Below are positions 32,688-40,471 of a DNA stretch of 64,000 nt, piece by piece (position 1 is the stretch's first letter; each line of letters opens with the position of its first letter). The notes beneath the pieces were generated by a model that saw nothing but the letters and a program-made list of their open reading frames with translations, had not been told where the DNA came from and ran no database searches. The position numbers were made by a program, and so were the translations under genes. Source of the DNA: an archaeon (GTDB lineage: Archaea; Thermoproteota; Nitrososphaeria; Nitrososphaerales; Gagatemarchaeaceae); the NCBI GenBank assembly GCA_902812495.1, contig CADDZR010000002.1, positions 43,574-107,573 of the forward strand, in the 5' to 3' direction.

Positions 32688-32807
32688 GTGAGCTTGGTCT
32701 TGGCTTTTCTGCAGTCGGATGTAATGGATGCGCTAGCCATACTTGCACTCGCCCTTGGAATGGCAGGGCTCGCAATACTCATACTCTTTGCAAAAAGAAA
32801 GATATAA
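32688..32807 (+). CDS. 39-residue single-helix membrane peptide
   Basis: GTG 32688 to TAA 32805-32807 encodes MSLVLAFLQSDVMDALAIL followed by a hydrophobic helix and the basic end FAKRKI. It has one clear transmembrane segment (about residues 14-33) with positive charges after it. The purine-rich ggatgatgg sits just before the start and a TATA-like gataaatac about 30 bases before it. It occupies the 276-base gap between pepF and the HAD gene. No family is recognised; small regulatory or subunit-type membrane peptides look like this. Confidence 0.45.
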   Translation: MSLVLAFLQSDVMDALAILALALGMAGLAILILFAKRKI

Positions 32808-32850
32808 GTCTGATATTTAAAAGTAAAATACTTATCAGAATTGGTTTGAA

Positions 32851-33525
32851 ATGGTTGTCTTTGATGAGAACATGGAGTCTTTGATATTTGACCTTGACGG
32901 AACGCTTGTCTCCCTCGAATTTGATGTTGTCGGATCTAGAAGAGCAATAATTTCCATGCTTCAAAAAAAGGGTCTGAAAATGGAGGGTGTTGACTTCCAA
33001 ACACCGACACAATTACTTCTCGAAAGGGCTGAAATCGAGGCAATTCAAGCAAACCTTAGCTTTCAATCTATAAGGGAGGAGGTATTTTCTATCCTGAACG
33101 AATTTGAAGTTCTCTCTGCAAAGAACACAAGGATGATGGACGACGCTCTCGTTGTTCTGGAGAGACTTAAAAATTCAGGAAGGAAGCTAGCCCTTGTGAC
33201 AAACACAGGAAGAAAAGCTTTACAGATGATGGAAGCAAGGTTTTCATTGGGCAGATTCTTTGTTACAACCTTGACAAGGGATGAGGTTCCTGCAATGAAA
33301 CCAAGACCCGAAGGCCTCGAACTTGCTATAAGAATAATGGGATGTGATAAAAGTAATACATGGTATGTTGGGGATAGTATATACGATATGAGGGCGGCAA
33401 AACTCTGCGGAATCAGGAGCATTGGTGTCACTACAGGCAAATACAGCAGAAACAAGCTTCAAGAAGAAGGGGCAGAGTTTGTAATTGGTAGCCTATCAGA
33501 GCTTTTGAGCATGTTTAATACATAA
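32851..33525 (+). CDS. HAD-superfamily phosphatase (phosphoglycolate phosphatase-like)
   Basis: A 224-residue HAD protein: motif I IFDLDGTLVSLEF, motif II LALVTNTGRKAL, motif III Lys in MKPRPEGLELAIRIMG, and motif IV YVGDSIYDMRAAKLCGI, with an alpha-helical C1 cap (about 30-95). The order matches phosphoglycolate phosphatase/pyrophosphatase-like HADs, but the substrate is not decided. A TATA-like tatttaaaa lies about 30 bases before ATG 32851. An inner ATG (residue 8) is an alternative start. Confidence 0.85.
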   Translation: MVVFDENMESLIFDLDGTLVSLEFDVVGSRRAIISMLQKKGLKMEGVDFQTPTQLLLERAEIEAIQANLSFQSIREEVFSILNEFEVLSAKNTRMMDDALVVLERLKNSGRKLALVTNTGRKALQMMEARFSLGRFFVTTLTRDEVPAMKPRPEGLELAIRIMGCDKSNTWYVGDSIYDMRAAKLCGIRSIGVTTGKYSRNKLQEEGAEFVIGSLSELLSMFNT

Positions 33526-33551
33526 GTCTGGGGAAGGCAAGTGAAAGTCCG

Positions 33552-34652
33552 TTGGTCTTTAAAAAAGACACCCAGCCAGAATATGAAAGATGGAGGATAT
33601 TTAAAGGGATTGACAAGGTTTCTTCTTGTTTAGGTGAGTTTATTTCAAGGGATAGGACTGAAGTTTACTATTTTACAGGCTCAAGGCTTGGTGCAGTAAC
33701 GCCTCTTGATATACTGAAGGTTCATGCACCAGAGACAACGAAACTTCAGACTGTTGGAAGGCAGATCGGCAAGCTTCCTCTTAATGATGATGCGCACGTT
33801 ATAGCGAGGTTGATGCTTGAAAGGGGGTTAAAGTCAGTACCCCTGAAGGTCGAAGGCAACGAGGTGTACGTTATGACTGCGGCGGGGATTGTCTCTTCCA
33901 GAGCCAGGTCACTTGATAGATACACTGTCAGGGATGTGATGACACCGGCTCCAGCTATGGTAGAGGCTTCTGACAGGGCATCAAAGGTAAGGAAAGAGAT
34001 GATAAGGAAAGGAATAGAGCATATCCTGGTTAGGAATGAAAAGAGCTACAGCATAGTTACAGCCAGAAGAATGATAATGGAGGTGTATGCGGAAGGAAGC
34101 CCAACGACAGGGCAGTTTTCAGGGAAGAGTGTAGCGAAATTTGAGTTTCCTGTTTCGAGAATAGCTTACGAAATTGAAAAGGTTCAACCTGAAACAAGAC
34201 TGGTTGAGATACTTGAGCACTTGATTAGAGAACCCTATGCAGTAGTGGTTGAGCTTTGGGGGGAGCTTCAAGGGATAGTGACACTTTCTGATATACTCAA
34301 GGTCTTTGTAAAAAGGAGTAGGAGCTATCCTTCGTATTACATAATCGGGCTTCCTGAGGGTCCATTTGAATACGAGAGCGCTAAAATGAAGGTTGAGAGA
34401 TTCTCGAGATTTGCCTCGAAGATTCTTGGAGAACTCAACGAGATAAGATGTGTTGTCAAGGAATCAAAGGAAAAGAGATATGAGATCGAACTTTATGTTA
34501 ACTCTGGAGAGGGTAGTTTTAGCTTTTCTGAAAGAGGTTACGATATAGCCGAGGCATTTGATAGGTTAATCGCAAAGGCAAAAAACAGGCTTTCCAGAAT
34601 TGCAGGAATAAGGCAGCGGAGAAACAGCATAAGAAAGGTTATTGAGAGATAG
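33552..34652 (+). CDS. CBS-domain protein fused to an HPF/RaiA-like domain
   Basis: A 366-residue protein. The N-terminal 260 residues hold four CBS-like units in two pairs (LKVHAPETTKLQTVGRQ, YTVRDVMTPAPAMVEASD, and EPYAVVVELWGELQGIVTLS). The last 100 residues look like a ribosome hibernation/RaiA fold: KMKVERFSRFASKILGELNE, then YEIELYVNSGEG and GYDIAEAFDRLIAKAKNRLS. CBS pairs sense adenine nucleotides, and HPF/RaiA folds bind the small ribosomal subunit, so an energy-sensing ribosome-silencing factor is a reasonable inference. The start chosen is at 33552, and the stop comes before the next membrane-protein gene. Confidence 0.7.
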   Translation: MVFKKDTQPEYERWRIFKGIDKVSSCLGEFISRDRTEVYYFTGSRLGAVTPLDILKVHAPETTKLQTVGRQIGKLPLNDDAHVIARLMLERGLKSVPLKVEGNEVYVMTAAGIVSSRARSLDRYTVRDVMTPAPAMVEASDRASKVRKEMIRKGIEHILVRNEKSYSIVTARRMIMEVYAEGSPTTGQFSGKSVAKFEFPVSRIAYEIEKVQPETRLVEILEHLIREPYAVVVELWGELQGIVTLSDILKVFVKRSRSYPSYYIIGLPEGPFEYESAKMKVERFSRFASKILGELNEIRCVVKESKEKRYEIELYVNSGEGSFSFSERGYDIAEAFDRLIAKAKNRLSRIAGIRQRRNSIRKVIER

Positions 34653-34668
34653 ATTAGGGCGTGAAGGT

Positions 34669-35055
34669 ATGAGTAAGGAGATAGAATCTTCATTCAACAC
34701 CGTCATTTATGCTTCAACTTTTCTTGGTCTGCTTTTCGTTATAATCGCAAACGGCATAGTCCCGTCCTGGCTATATTACTCAATAGTCCTAGGTTTCTTT
34801 CTCTACCTTCTTGCCTCCATCTTAACATTCTTCAGGAAGAGTCTTGCCTATTTAATTTCTCTTGTACTTGCTACCACTGTACTTGCAACATCCCTTCCGC
34901 AGGGCGTACACTACCAGTTCATATCAAGGGGGGAGTATCTTTTTGCTGTTGTATTTCTTCTTGGTGATGCACTGCAGTTCCTAGCAGTTGGTCTATTTAT
35001 TGTGTGGGCCTGGATGAGAAGGAGAAGAGATGAGGGTCTGGGACGTAGCACCTGA
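34669..35055 (+). CDS. Four-helix membrane protein, unknown function
   Basis: A 128-residue protein from ATG 34669 (the frame opens at TTG 34642, which would overlap the CBS-HPF gene). Four hydrophobic segments, at about residues 13-33, 37-55, 60-77 and 92-115, with short loops and a basic end MRRRRDEG. No motif is recognised. Its 3' end overlaps the endonuclease V-like gene by 26 bases. Confidence 0.55.
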   Translation: MSKEIESSFNTVIYASTFLGLLFVIIANGIVPSWLYYSIVLGFFLYLLASILTFFRKSLAYLISLVLATTVLATSLPQGVHYQFISRGEYLFAVVFLLGDALQFLAVGLFIVWAWMRRRRDEGLGRST

Positions 35056-35359
35056 AAGGCTGTGCGACAAGCATCTTCTTGGAGAACACAGGGAAATTCA
35101 TGCAGTATGGACAGTCATAACAGAAGGGAAAAAGGGATACAGCAAGCATCCTGAGACACTTAGATGGGTTGGGAGGTTAAAAGCACTCTATCTAAGGCAC
35201 GAGCTTGTAGTAAAGGAGATGAGGAGACGTGGCTTTGCTCACAACAGCCCGCTAGATATAAGAAAGGCTGTTGGAAGCTCGAGTCAGGAGATGTTTGTCA
35301 ATACTGTTGAAGAACAGGTAAGGATGCTGCGCCTCAAGGGTTGTTCCTGCCGCGTTTAA
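35030..35359 (+). CDS. Pyrimidine-dimer DNA glycosylase family protein (T4 endonuclease V-like)
   Basis: A 109-residue protein starting MRVWDVAPERLCDKHLLGEH, then KKGYSKHPETLRWVG, LYLRHELVVKEMRRRGFAHNSPL. This follows the 'MRIWDVHPKYLD.QGLLG..RE...GKTKGYRHHP...' pattern of the T4 DenV/MSMEG-type family (PF03013), glycosylase/AP-lyases acting on UV dimers. The family's N-terminal amine nucleophile is normally a Thr after Met removal; here residue 2 is Arg, as in many cellular members whose activity is less certain. It overlaps the preceding membrane gene and the convergent gene downstream. Confidence 0.75.
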   Translation: MRVWDVAPERLCDKHLLGEHREIHAVWTVITEGKKGYSKHPETLRWVGRLKALYLRHELVVKEMRRRGFAHNSPLDIRKAVGSSSQEMFVNTVEEQVRMLRLKGCSCRV

Positions 35360-36317
35360 GAACTCTGAATCCTTTTGCAATGCATCCCTCTCTAGGACTA
35401 AAATATGAGGTGAAAGCTATGTTAGCTATCGATATAGCAAGAAGCAGGTAGCCAACAGTACTGTTGTTTCTAGCTACAAGTATTGAAATAAGTAGAGGTA
35501 GCACCATAGATGCGATAGGTCCTGCGTAGAACATTGCTGCAAGCCTCTTCCTGTCGTACTTCTTCCCCCTATCTATCCTTATTCCAAGCGCAATGAGCAG
35601 ATAGGAAAGACTCCCCTTTACTATGCCAAGCCTAGTTATATTTGACAGACCGATAAAGTATTCTTTGAACCTGATGCCGAGCAAGATTCCTACAACGAGG
35701 TGGAAGAGGTCGTGTGAGAAGAACCAGATAAGAAACAATGAGAGGAGACCCTGGAAAAGCCCGACAAGAAGGTTTCCTGAAATATTGAAAGCAATTAAGA
35801 AAGACAGGGCAACAAACAAAACAGATAAAGAAGTGCCAAGCTCAAGGGAAATCCTTGTCGGGTCCTTAAATACAGGTTCTTCTCTTTCACCCATGATTTT
35901 CCTTATTGCTTTATTCCTGTATTCCATAACTTCGATAACAAACTTCTTCGCGAATACTTCTCCAATAAAACCAAGTGGCGCAATAAATTCTATATCGTCG
36001 CGCATTACAGTTTTTTCTCCATTTGTCTCGAAAGTGTGCCTGTGGACCCATCTTTTGAAGGGAGAGGAGATTGCTTCATCTGTAAAGCTGTTTGGCTCTC
36101 TGAACTCCGTTATCCTTGACCTCCATTGAATTTCCTGGTTTAATATCCTTGTAATAAACGAGAACTCAGACCCAGTTTCTATTTTTTGAGGGCATGAGAT
36201 AATTCTTGGCTTGAGTTCTGGCGGGTAGACAGATGGTAAGTTTCTCGGGTCGGAAACAAAACTGAATACCTCCTCAAGACCTGCATCAACCTCTGTTTCA
36301 AAGCTCAAACTAGCCAT
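35334..36317 (-). CDS. SRPBCC (START-like) domain fused to a six-helix membrane domain with HDxxH motif
   Basis: A 327-residue fusion. Residues 1-140 form an SRPBCC/polyketide-cyclase-like lipid-binding domain (FETEVDAGLEEVFSFVSDPRNLP, WRSRITEFREP, HRHTFETNGEKTVMRDDIEF). From about residue 160 there are about six hydrophobic segments with SHDLFHLVVG, a HxxxH site, and later FYAGPIASMVLP. The HxxxH plus GPxA pattern recalls membrane-embedded M50 proteases, but the glutamate of HExxH is Asp here and the second metal motif is not clear. It is the third gene of a PadR-led operon. Lipid sensing or transport is plausible. Confidence 0.6.
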   Translation of the reverse strand: MASLSFETEVDAGLEEVFSFVSDPRNLPSVYPPELKPRIISCPQKIETGSEFSFITRILNQEIQWRSRITEFREPNSFTDEAISSPFKRWVHRHTFETNGEKTVMRDDIEFIAPLGFIGEVFAKKFVIEVMEYRNKAIRKIMGEREEPVFKDPTRISLELGTSLSVLFVALSFLIAFNISGNLLVGLFQGLLSLFLIWFFSHDLFHLVVGILLGIRFKEYFIGLSNITRLGIVKGSLSYLLIALGIRIDRGKKYDRKRLAAMFYAGPIASMVLPLLISILVARNNSTVGYLLLAISIANIAFTSYFSPREGCIAKGFRVLKRGRNNP

Positions 36318-36748
36318 GATGAGACAACACCAAGACCCACTCCATAAATTACGTGGCCCGCAATGCTGTAGAGCAGAGGTTTCTTACCAAGCGGGTGCCT
36401 GAAAGGATCCATGCCTGTTAACGGCTTGTGTATTGGGTAGAGTGTTGCCAACCAAACTACCAGTCCGTAGGCAATAGAAAAAAGGAATCTCTCACTGGTT
36501 GAGGATACGTTAAGATATCCAAGGATGAAAGGATATGGTATTGCTGCTATGGACCCGTTTAGGAAATGTAGAAAAAGAATTCCAGCCTTGCCATGATTTA
36601 CTGAAAGCTTTTTGAGTATTGACCTGTTTTCGTGCCACTCAAAGACACCCTCAAGCCCAAATGCTGTATATGGAAAGAGTTCGAATAAAGTCATTGGTAT
36701 GGTTGCTAGGAAGCCGTATAGCAGGCCAACAGCAACAAGCGGATACAA
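36305..36748 (-). CDS. Membrane protein of PadR operon, unknown function
   Basis: A 147-residue protein with four hydrophobic segments (about 3-25, 55-77, 88-103, 125-145). Conserved-looking polar spots are EWHENRSIL, FLHFLNGS and HPLGKKPLLYSIAGHVIYG. The histidine and acidic residues near membrane faces might bind metal or heme, which cannot be decided. It overlaps the SRPBCC fusion gene by 13 bases and follows padR by 4 bases. Confidence 0.55.
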   Translation of the reverse strand: MYPLVAVGLLYGFLATIPMTLFELFPYTAFGLEGVFEWHENRSILKKLSVNHGKAGILFLHFLNGSIAAIPYPFILGYLNVSSTSERFLFSIAYGLVVWLATLYPIHKPLTGMDPFRHPLGKKPLLYSIAGHVIYGVGLGVVSSWLV

Positions 36749-36752
36749 AATG

Positions 36753-37292
36753 TTACTCCCCCTTATATGTCTTCATCTTTGACTTTATCCACTCAAGGTG
36801 GTCCTCCACTAGGAGCCTGTGCTCCTCAAGAAAGAAATTTTTCTCTCTATCAGAGAGCTCATTTGAAGAGAGTACTCTCTCCCACGCCTCACGCTGCATC
36901 TCTATTGTTTCGTTGAGCATCTTAGCAAGCGACCTAGGATTAACAACAAATAGCATCATACCCCTTATTCTGTGCCATCTCTCTGTTGAGTACCTATCAA
37001 ACTCTGCCTTTAACCTGTTAAGTTCTCTCTTCCCCATTTCTGTTATTGAGTATATCCTCTTTGACCTGGGTCCTCTACCTGTTTTCTTTATCAGACCCAG
37101 TCTCTCCAATCTCTGGAGTGTTGGATAGATTGAGCCAGATCCAGGCTTCCACGAGCCCTGGGTAATTGAGTTTATGTATGATATTAAGCTGTATCCGGAG
37201 CTAGGTTCCTCTTGAAGCCTGTGAAGTATAAACATAGGCATCAAGCTCATCCTTGACTGTTCTTGAGGCATTTTTTCTTTTGAACTTGTCAT
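36753..37292 (-). CDS. PadR-family transcriptional regulator (second)
   Basis: A 179-residue PadR protein: MFILHRLQEEPSSGYSLISYI, then the recognition region PGSGSIYPTLQRLERLGLIKK and wing GPRSKRIYSITEMGKRE, with a long helical C-terminus (EMQREAWERVLSSNELSDRE...) for dimerisation. First gene of a three-gene operon with two membrane proteins. It is divergent from the fasciclin/MMPL genes, and the 101-base gap holds an imperfect palindrome, so it may control both sides. Confidence 0.88.
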   Translation of the reverse strand: MTSSKEKMPQEQSRMSLMPMFILHRLQEEPSSGYSLISYINSITQGSWKPGSGSIYPTLQRLERLGLIKKTGRGPRSKRIYSITEMGKRELNRLKAEFDRYSTERWHRIRGMMLFVVNPRSLAKMLNETIEMQREAWERVLSSNELSDREKNFFLEEHRLLVEDHLEWIKSKMKTYKGE

Positions 37293-37335
37293 TGAGCTAA
37301 ACGCCTCCCCTGCGACCTTTTCTAAGATATATCAC

Positions 37336-37357
37336 GTTATACATATTGATATACAAC
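37336..37357. promoter_or_regulatory. Imperfect palindrome between padR and the fasciclin gene
   Basis: GTTATACAT-4-ATATACAAC is an inverted repeat matching at 7 of 9 arm positions. It lies 44 bases from the padR start and 37 from the fasciclin ATG, between their promoters, and is a candidate PadR operator. It is weaker than the operator of the other PadR gene. Confidence 0.35.
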
Positions 37358-37393
37358 TTTAAATAAGTATCGGAATAAGGTATACTGATAGAT

Positions 37394-37825
37394 ATGGCTA
37401 CAATAGCTGATATAGCAACCCAGGCAAGTAACTTCACGACACTTGTTAAGGCACTTCAAGCAGCAGGACTTGTAGATGCACTAAAGAACGAGGGGCCTTT
37501 CACTGTCTTTGCTCCTGACGATAACGCTTTCAAGAAACTTCCAGCTGGTACAGTCGAATCGCTTCTAAAGGACACACAAAAGCTCAAGGACATACTTCTT
37601 TACCATGTTCTTCAGGGGAAAGTTACTTCAGCACAAGCAATGCAGATGACAACTGGAGGAAAGAGTGTTGAAGTCAAGACACTGCAGGGGCAGAACGTAA
37701 CAGTTAGCCAGAAGGGTTTCTTTGGAAAGAGCTTGTATGTCAACGATGCAAAGGTTGTCAAGGCAGATATCGAGGCTTCCAACGGAATAATACACGTAAT
37801 AGACAAGGTCTTACTTCCAAAGTAA
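37394..37825 (+). CDS. Fasciclin (FAS1) domain protein
   Basis: A 143-residue protein that is a single FAS1 domain: FTTLVKALQAAGLVDALKNEG, the H1 motif PFTVFAPDDNAFKKLPAGTV, the YHVLQGKVTS turn and the H2-like GIIHVIDKVLLPK end. FAS1 domains mediate cell-surface or matrix contacts. No signal peptide is seen, so export is either non-classical or the protein is intracellular. It leads into the MMPL gene after 24 bases. Confidence 0.93.
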   Translation: MATIADIATQASNFTTLVKALQAAGLVDALKNEGPFTVFAPDDNAFKKLPAGTVESLLKDTQKLKDILLYHVLQGKVTSAQAMQMTTGGKSVEVKTLQGQNVTVSQKGFFGKSLYVNDAKVVKADIEASNGIIHVIDKVLLPK

Positions 37826-37849
37826 GCAGGTAGGGGTGCCTGGAGTATC

Positions 37850-40471
37850 TTGAGGCTAGTGGATACTATAGTCCATAGAAGAAGAGAAATAATTGCTGCT
37901 TGGGCTGTAGCTCTAATTGCACTTTTTCCAGCAATAACAGGATATTCAAAATTCATTAGCTATTCAACAGGTTCAAGTGCACTTTCTGGAACGGAATCGT
38001 ACCAAGTCCAGAAGATCCTTGAGAAGAATCAACCGCAGAACTCTACCCTTTCCGTCGTAGCGGAACTGGGAAATAACATAAGCTTAGCTGCAAATAAAAC
38101 ACTTGAGTTCCAGAGGGAACTTTTATTAGAAAGGATACCGTATCTATCATCCTCTGAATCAGTCTTTTCTGCTTACGCATCCCTGATAGACAGTTTTGCA
38201 CTGAATTCTAGGGAAGAGGTAATTTCTCTTTCAGAAAAGCTGAATCAAAGTGCGTTCTACGTTTATGGATATGCGGAAGCATTCCTGAAGGCATGGGCAA
38301 GGTACGGGTATAACACCTCAGCCATTTCTTCGGCGTCACAGATTGCTAACAAATCCTTTCCAACCAGTACTTCTTTCACATCTGTCTTCCTTGGCTTGGT
38401 TCAGTCTGGGGAAAAGCAGAATCCTGTTACTCTTGTTCAGAACTCTGCAAGGGTTGCTGCGTTCCAGACAGCTGCAAAGCAGGATACATTTTATGTTGCT
38501 CTTGCTACCAAATACCTTAACATAACAAACTACAGGTATGCTTTGCCTGTTGCACTCTCAGAAATACTTTCTTCTGCTACAGGCCAGAAAATTAGCCCAG
38601 AGATAGTCCTATCTGTCATCAAAAGTCAAGACCCTGGTTTTTATTACGTAACACACTTCGGTTTGAAAGGCATTCCTGGATTCATAGAGCAGAGGTATGT
38701 CAGCTCAGACAATTCAACTCAGGTCATCTACGTCTACTTTAACGTCTCGGAAACATACAGAGGAACAAACAACCTCTATCCAGCACAGGACGCAACACCA
38801 AGGATAAGAGAAATTGCTGCAAAGATTCTTGGAAATGACGCCTTAGTAACAGGGCAGGGAGCAGTAGCCTACGACTCCCAGCAGCTTTCTTCTGGTTCAG
38901 GCTTCGTTTTCGGTCTTACCTTTGTTTTCCTTGCTGTCGCAGTTGCATTTACACTAGGCTCTTTAATCTCGCCCCTTCTTGCACTCCTGTTTGTTTCTAT
39001 TTCTACAGCACTAGGCTACGTTTCAATTTTCCTCACTGGACTTATTTTCGGACAGGTTGACTTCACAGTTACGTATACGCTTACAGCTGTTTTGCTTGGT
39101 GTCACTACTGACTATGTGGTATTCCTTCTATCGAGGTACAAGGAAGAGCTGAAGGCTGGAAAGAGTAACGAGGAGGCATTGAAAAAAGCTCTGATGAGGG
39201 CAGGGGAAGCAGTTGTAATAAGTGGAATAACTGTAGCTGGAAGCCTTGGTTCTCTTTCTCTTCTCCCTGACCTTAGGACATGGGGTCCGGTGCTTTTCTT
39301 TTCTGTTATTTTGACTGTTTTGCTTGTTGTTAGCCTTCTTCCTTCCCTCACTTATTTCATAGGTCCAAGGCTTTTTACTAAACGAGCAATGGCAAGGAAG
39401 GACGATAACAAGGGATGGATATACAGGGCTGCGAGCTTTTCAGTTAGAAGGAAGAAGATTGTTGCTGCAGTGATATTGGCATCGTTCGTTCCAAGTTTCC
39501 TCTTCTGGCTTACAATTCCGACAACCTACAACATAAGCGAGGGACTGCCGCAGGGACTTGAAAGCGTTAAAGCTTACAGCTTACTTAACCAAAAATTTGG
39601 TTCTGATGTAATCTTTCCTGTACTTGTTGTTGCAAAACTCCCATCACAGCTTACCTTTAACAACGGCTCTCTTTCTAGCTCCTCCGCCTCACTCCTAAAT
39701 TCTCTAGCCTCAAAGATACTCTCTGTTGGAGGTATAGCTAAGCTTGTCGGGCCTTACAGCAACTCGACCTCAATCCCTTCAACCATAGCAACACAATTCC
39801 TGCTTGAAAACCGGACTATGGCCTACTTCCTTGCTTTCATGAAATATGACCCCTACTCGACAGAGGCCCTTAATGCTGTCCAGAAACTTCGAAATTCAGG
39901 CTTTCTTGTAGGAGGACTTAGTGCATCTGTACTCGACCTAAAGAACTACTACACCTCAGCATTCTCTGAGCTGGAAATTATAATAGCCTTTGTAATTGCA
40001 GTTATTCTAGCTATTTCGCTAAAATCAGCAATCTTCCCAGTAATATCCCTGAGCGGTGTAATGGTAAGTATAACGTGGACAACATCTATCCTTCTGTTTA
40101 TATCGAGGTATCTACTTGGACAGGATATTGTCTTCCTTGTACCTGTTGTTCTCTTTGTTATATTGATGTCCCTTGGAAACGACTTCACAGTCTTTATACT
40201 GACACGTGTAAAGGAGGAGGTTTCTGAAAAAGGGTTGAGGGAAGGTCTGCTGAAGGCTATGTCTGGTTCGGGAAACGTAGTCACTTCTCTTGGACTTATA
40301 CTTGCTGTGTCCCTCGGGTCACTTGCAATAGTTCCTTTCGGTTTTCTTGAGCAGGCAGGTATTGCTTTTGCAATATCTCTTGTCCTTGACACATTTATAA
40401 TAAGGACCTTTTATTTTCCAGCAACAATATCTTTGTTATTAAAGGAAAAGAATAAGGCTGCGAGTAATTAG
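37850..40471 (+). CDS. MMPL/RND-superfamily transporter
   Basis: An 873-residue membrane protein made of two similar halves, each with one helix, a large outside domain (about 35-330 and 560-680) and a five-helix bundle. DYVVFLLSRYKEELKAGKSNEEAL in half one and NDFTVFILTRVKEEVSEKG in half two are the matching helix-4/loop motifs of MMPL proteins, with the membrane Asp residues used for proton coupling. MMPL proteins move lipids or hydrophobic compounds to the cell surface. TTG 37850 is the start. The 3' end overlaps the convergent phosphoesterase gene by 77 bases, the longest such overlap in the window. Confidence 0.92.
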   Translation: MRLVDTIVHRRREIIAAWAVALIALFPAITGYSKFISYSTGSSALSGTESYQVQKILEKNQPQNSTLSVVAELGNNISLAANKTLEFQRELLLERIPYLSSSESVFSAYASLIDSFALNSREEVISLSEKLNQSAFYVYGYAEAFLKAWARYGYNTSAISSASQIANKSFPTSTSFTSVFLGLVQSGEKQNPVTLVQNSARVAAFQTAAKQDTFYVALATKYLNITNYRYALPVALSEILSSATGQKISPEIVLSVIKSQDPGFYYVTHFGLKGIPGFIEQRYVSSDNSTQVIYVYFNVSETYRGTNNLYPAQDATPRIREIAAKILGNDALVTGQGAVAYDSQQLSSGSGFVFGLTFVFLAVAVAFTLGSLISPLLALLFVSISTALGYVSIFLTGLIFGQVDFTVTYTLTAVLLGVTTDYVVFLLSRYKEELKAGKSNEEALKKALMRAGEAVVISGITVAGSLGSLSLLPDLRTWGPVLFFSVILTVLLVVSLLPSLTYFIGPRLFTKRAMARKDDNKGWIYRAASFSVRRKKIVAAVILASFVPSFLFWLTIPTTYNISEGLPQGLESVKAYSLLNQKFGSDVIFPVLVVAKLPSQLTFNNGSLSSSSASLLNSLASKILSVGGIAKLVGPYSNSTSIPSTIATQFLLENRTMAYFLAFMKYDPYSTEALNAVQKLRNSGFLVGGLSASVLDLKNYYTSAFSELEIIIAFVIAVILAISLKSAIFPVISLSGVMVSITWTTSILLFISRYLLGQDIVFLVPVVLFVILMSLGNDFTVFILTRVKEEVSEKGLREGLLKAMSGSGNVVTSLGLILAVSLGSLAIVPFGFLEQAGIAFAISLVLDTFIIRTFYFPATISLLLKEKNKAASN

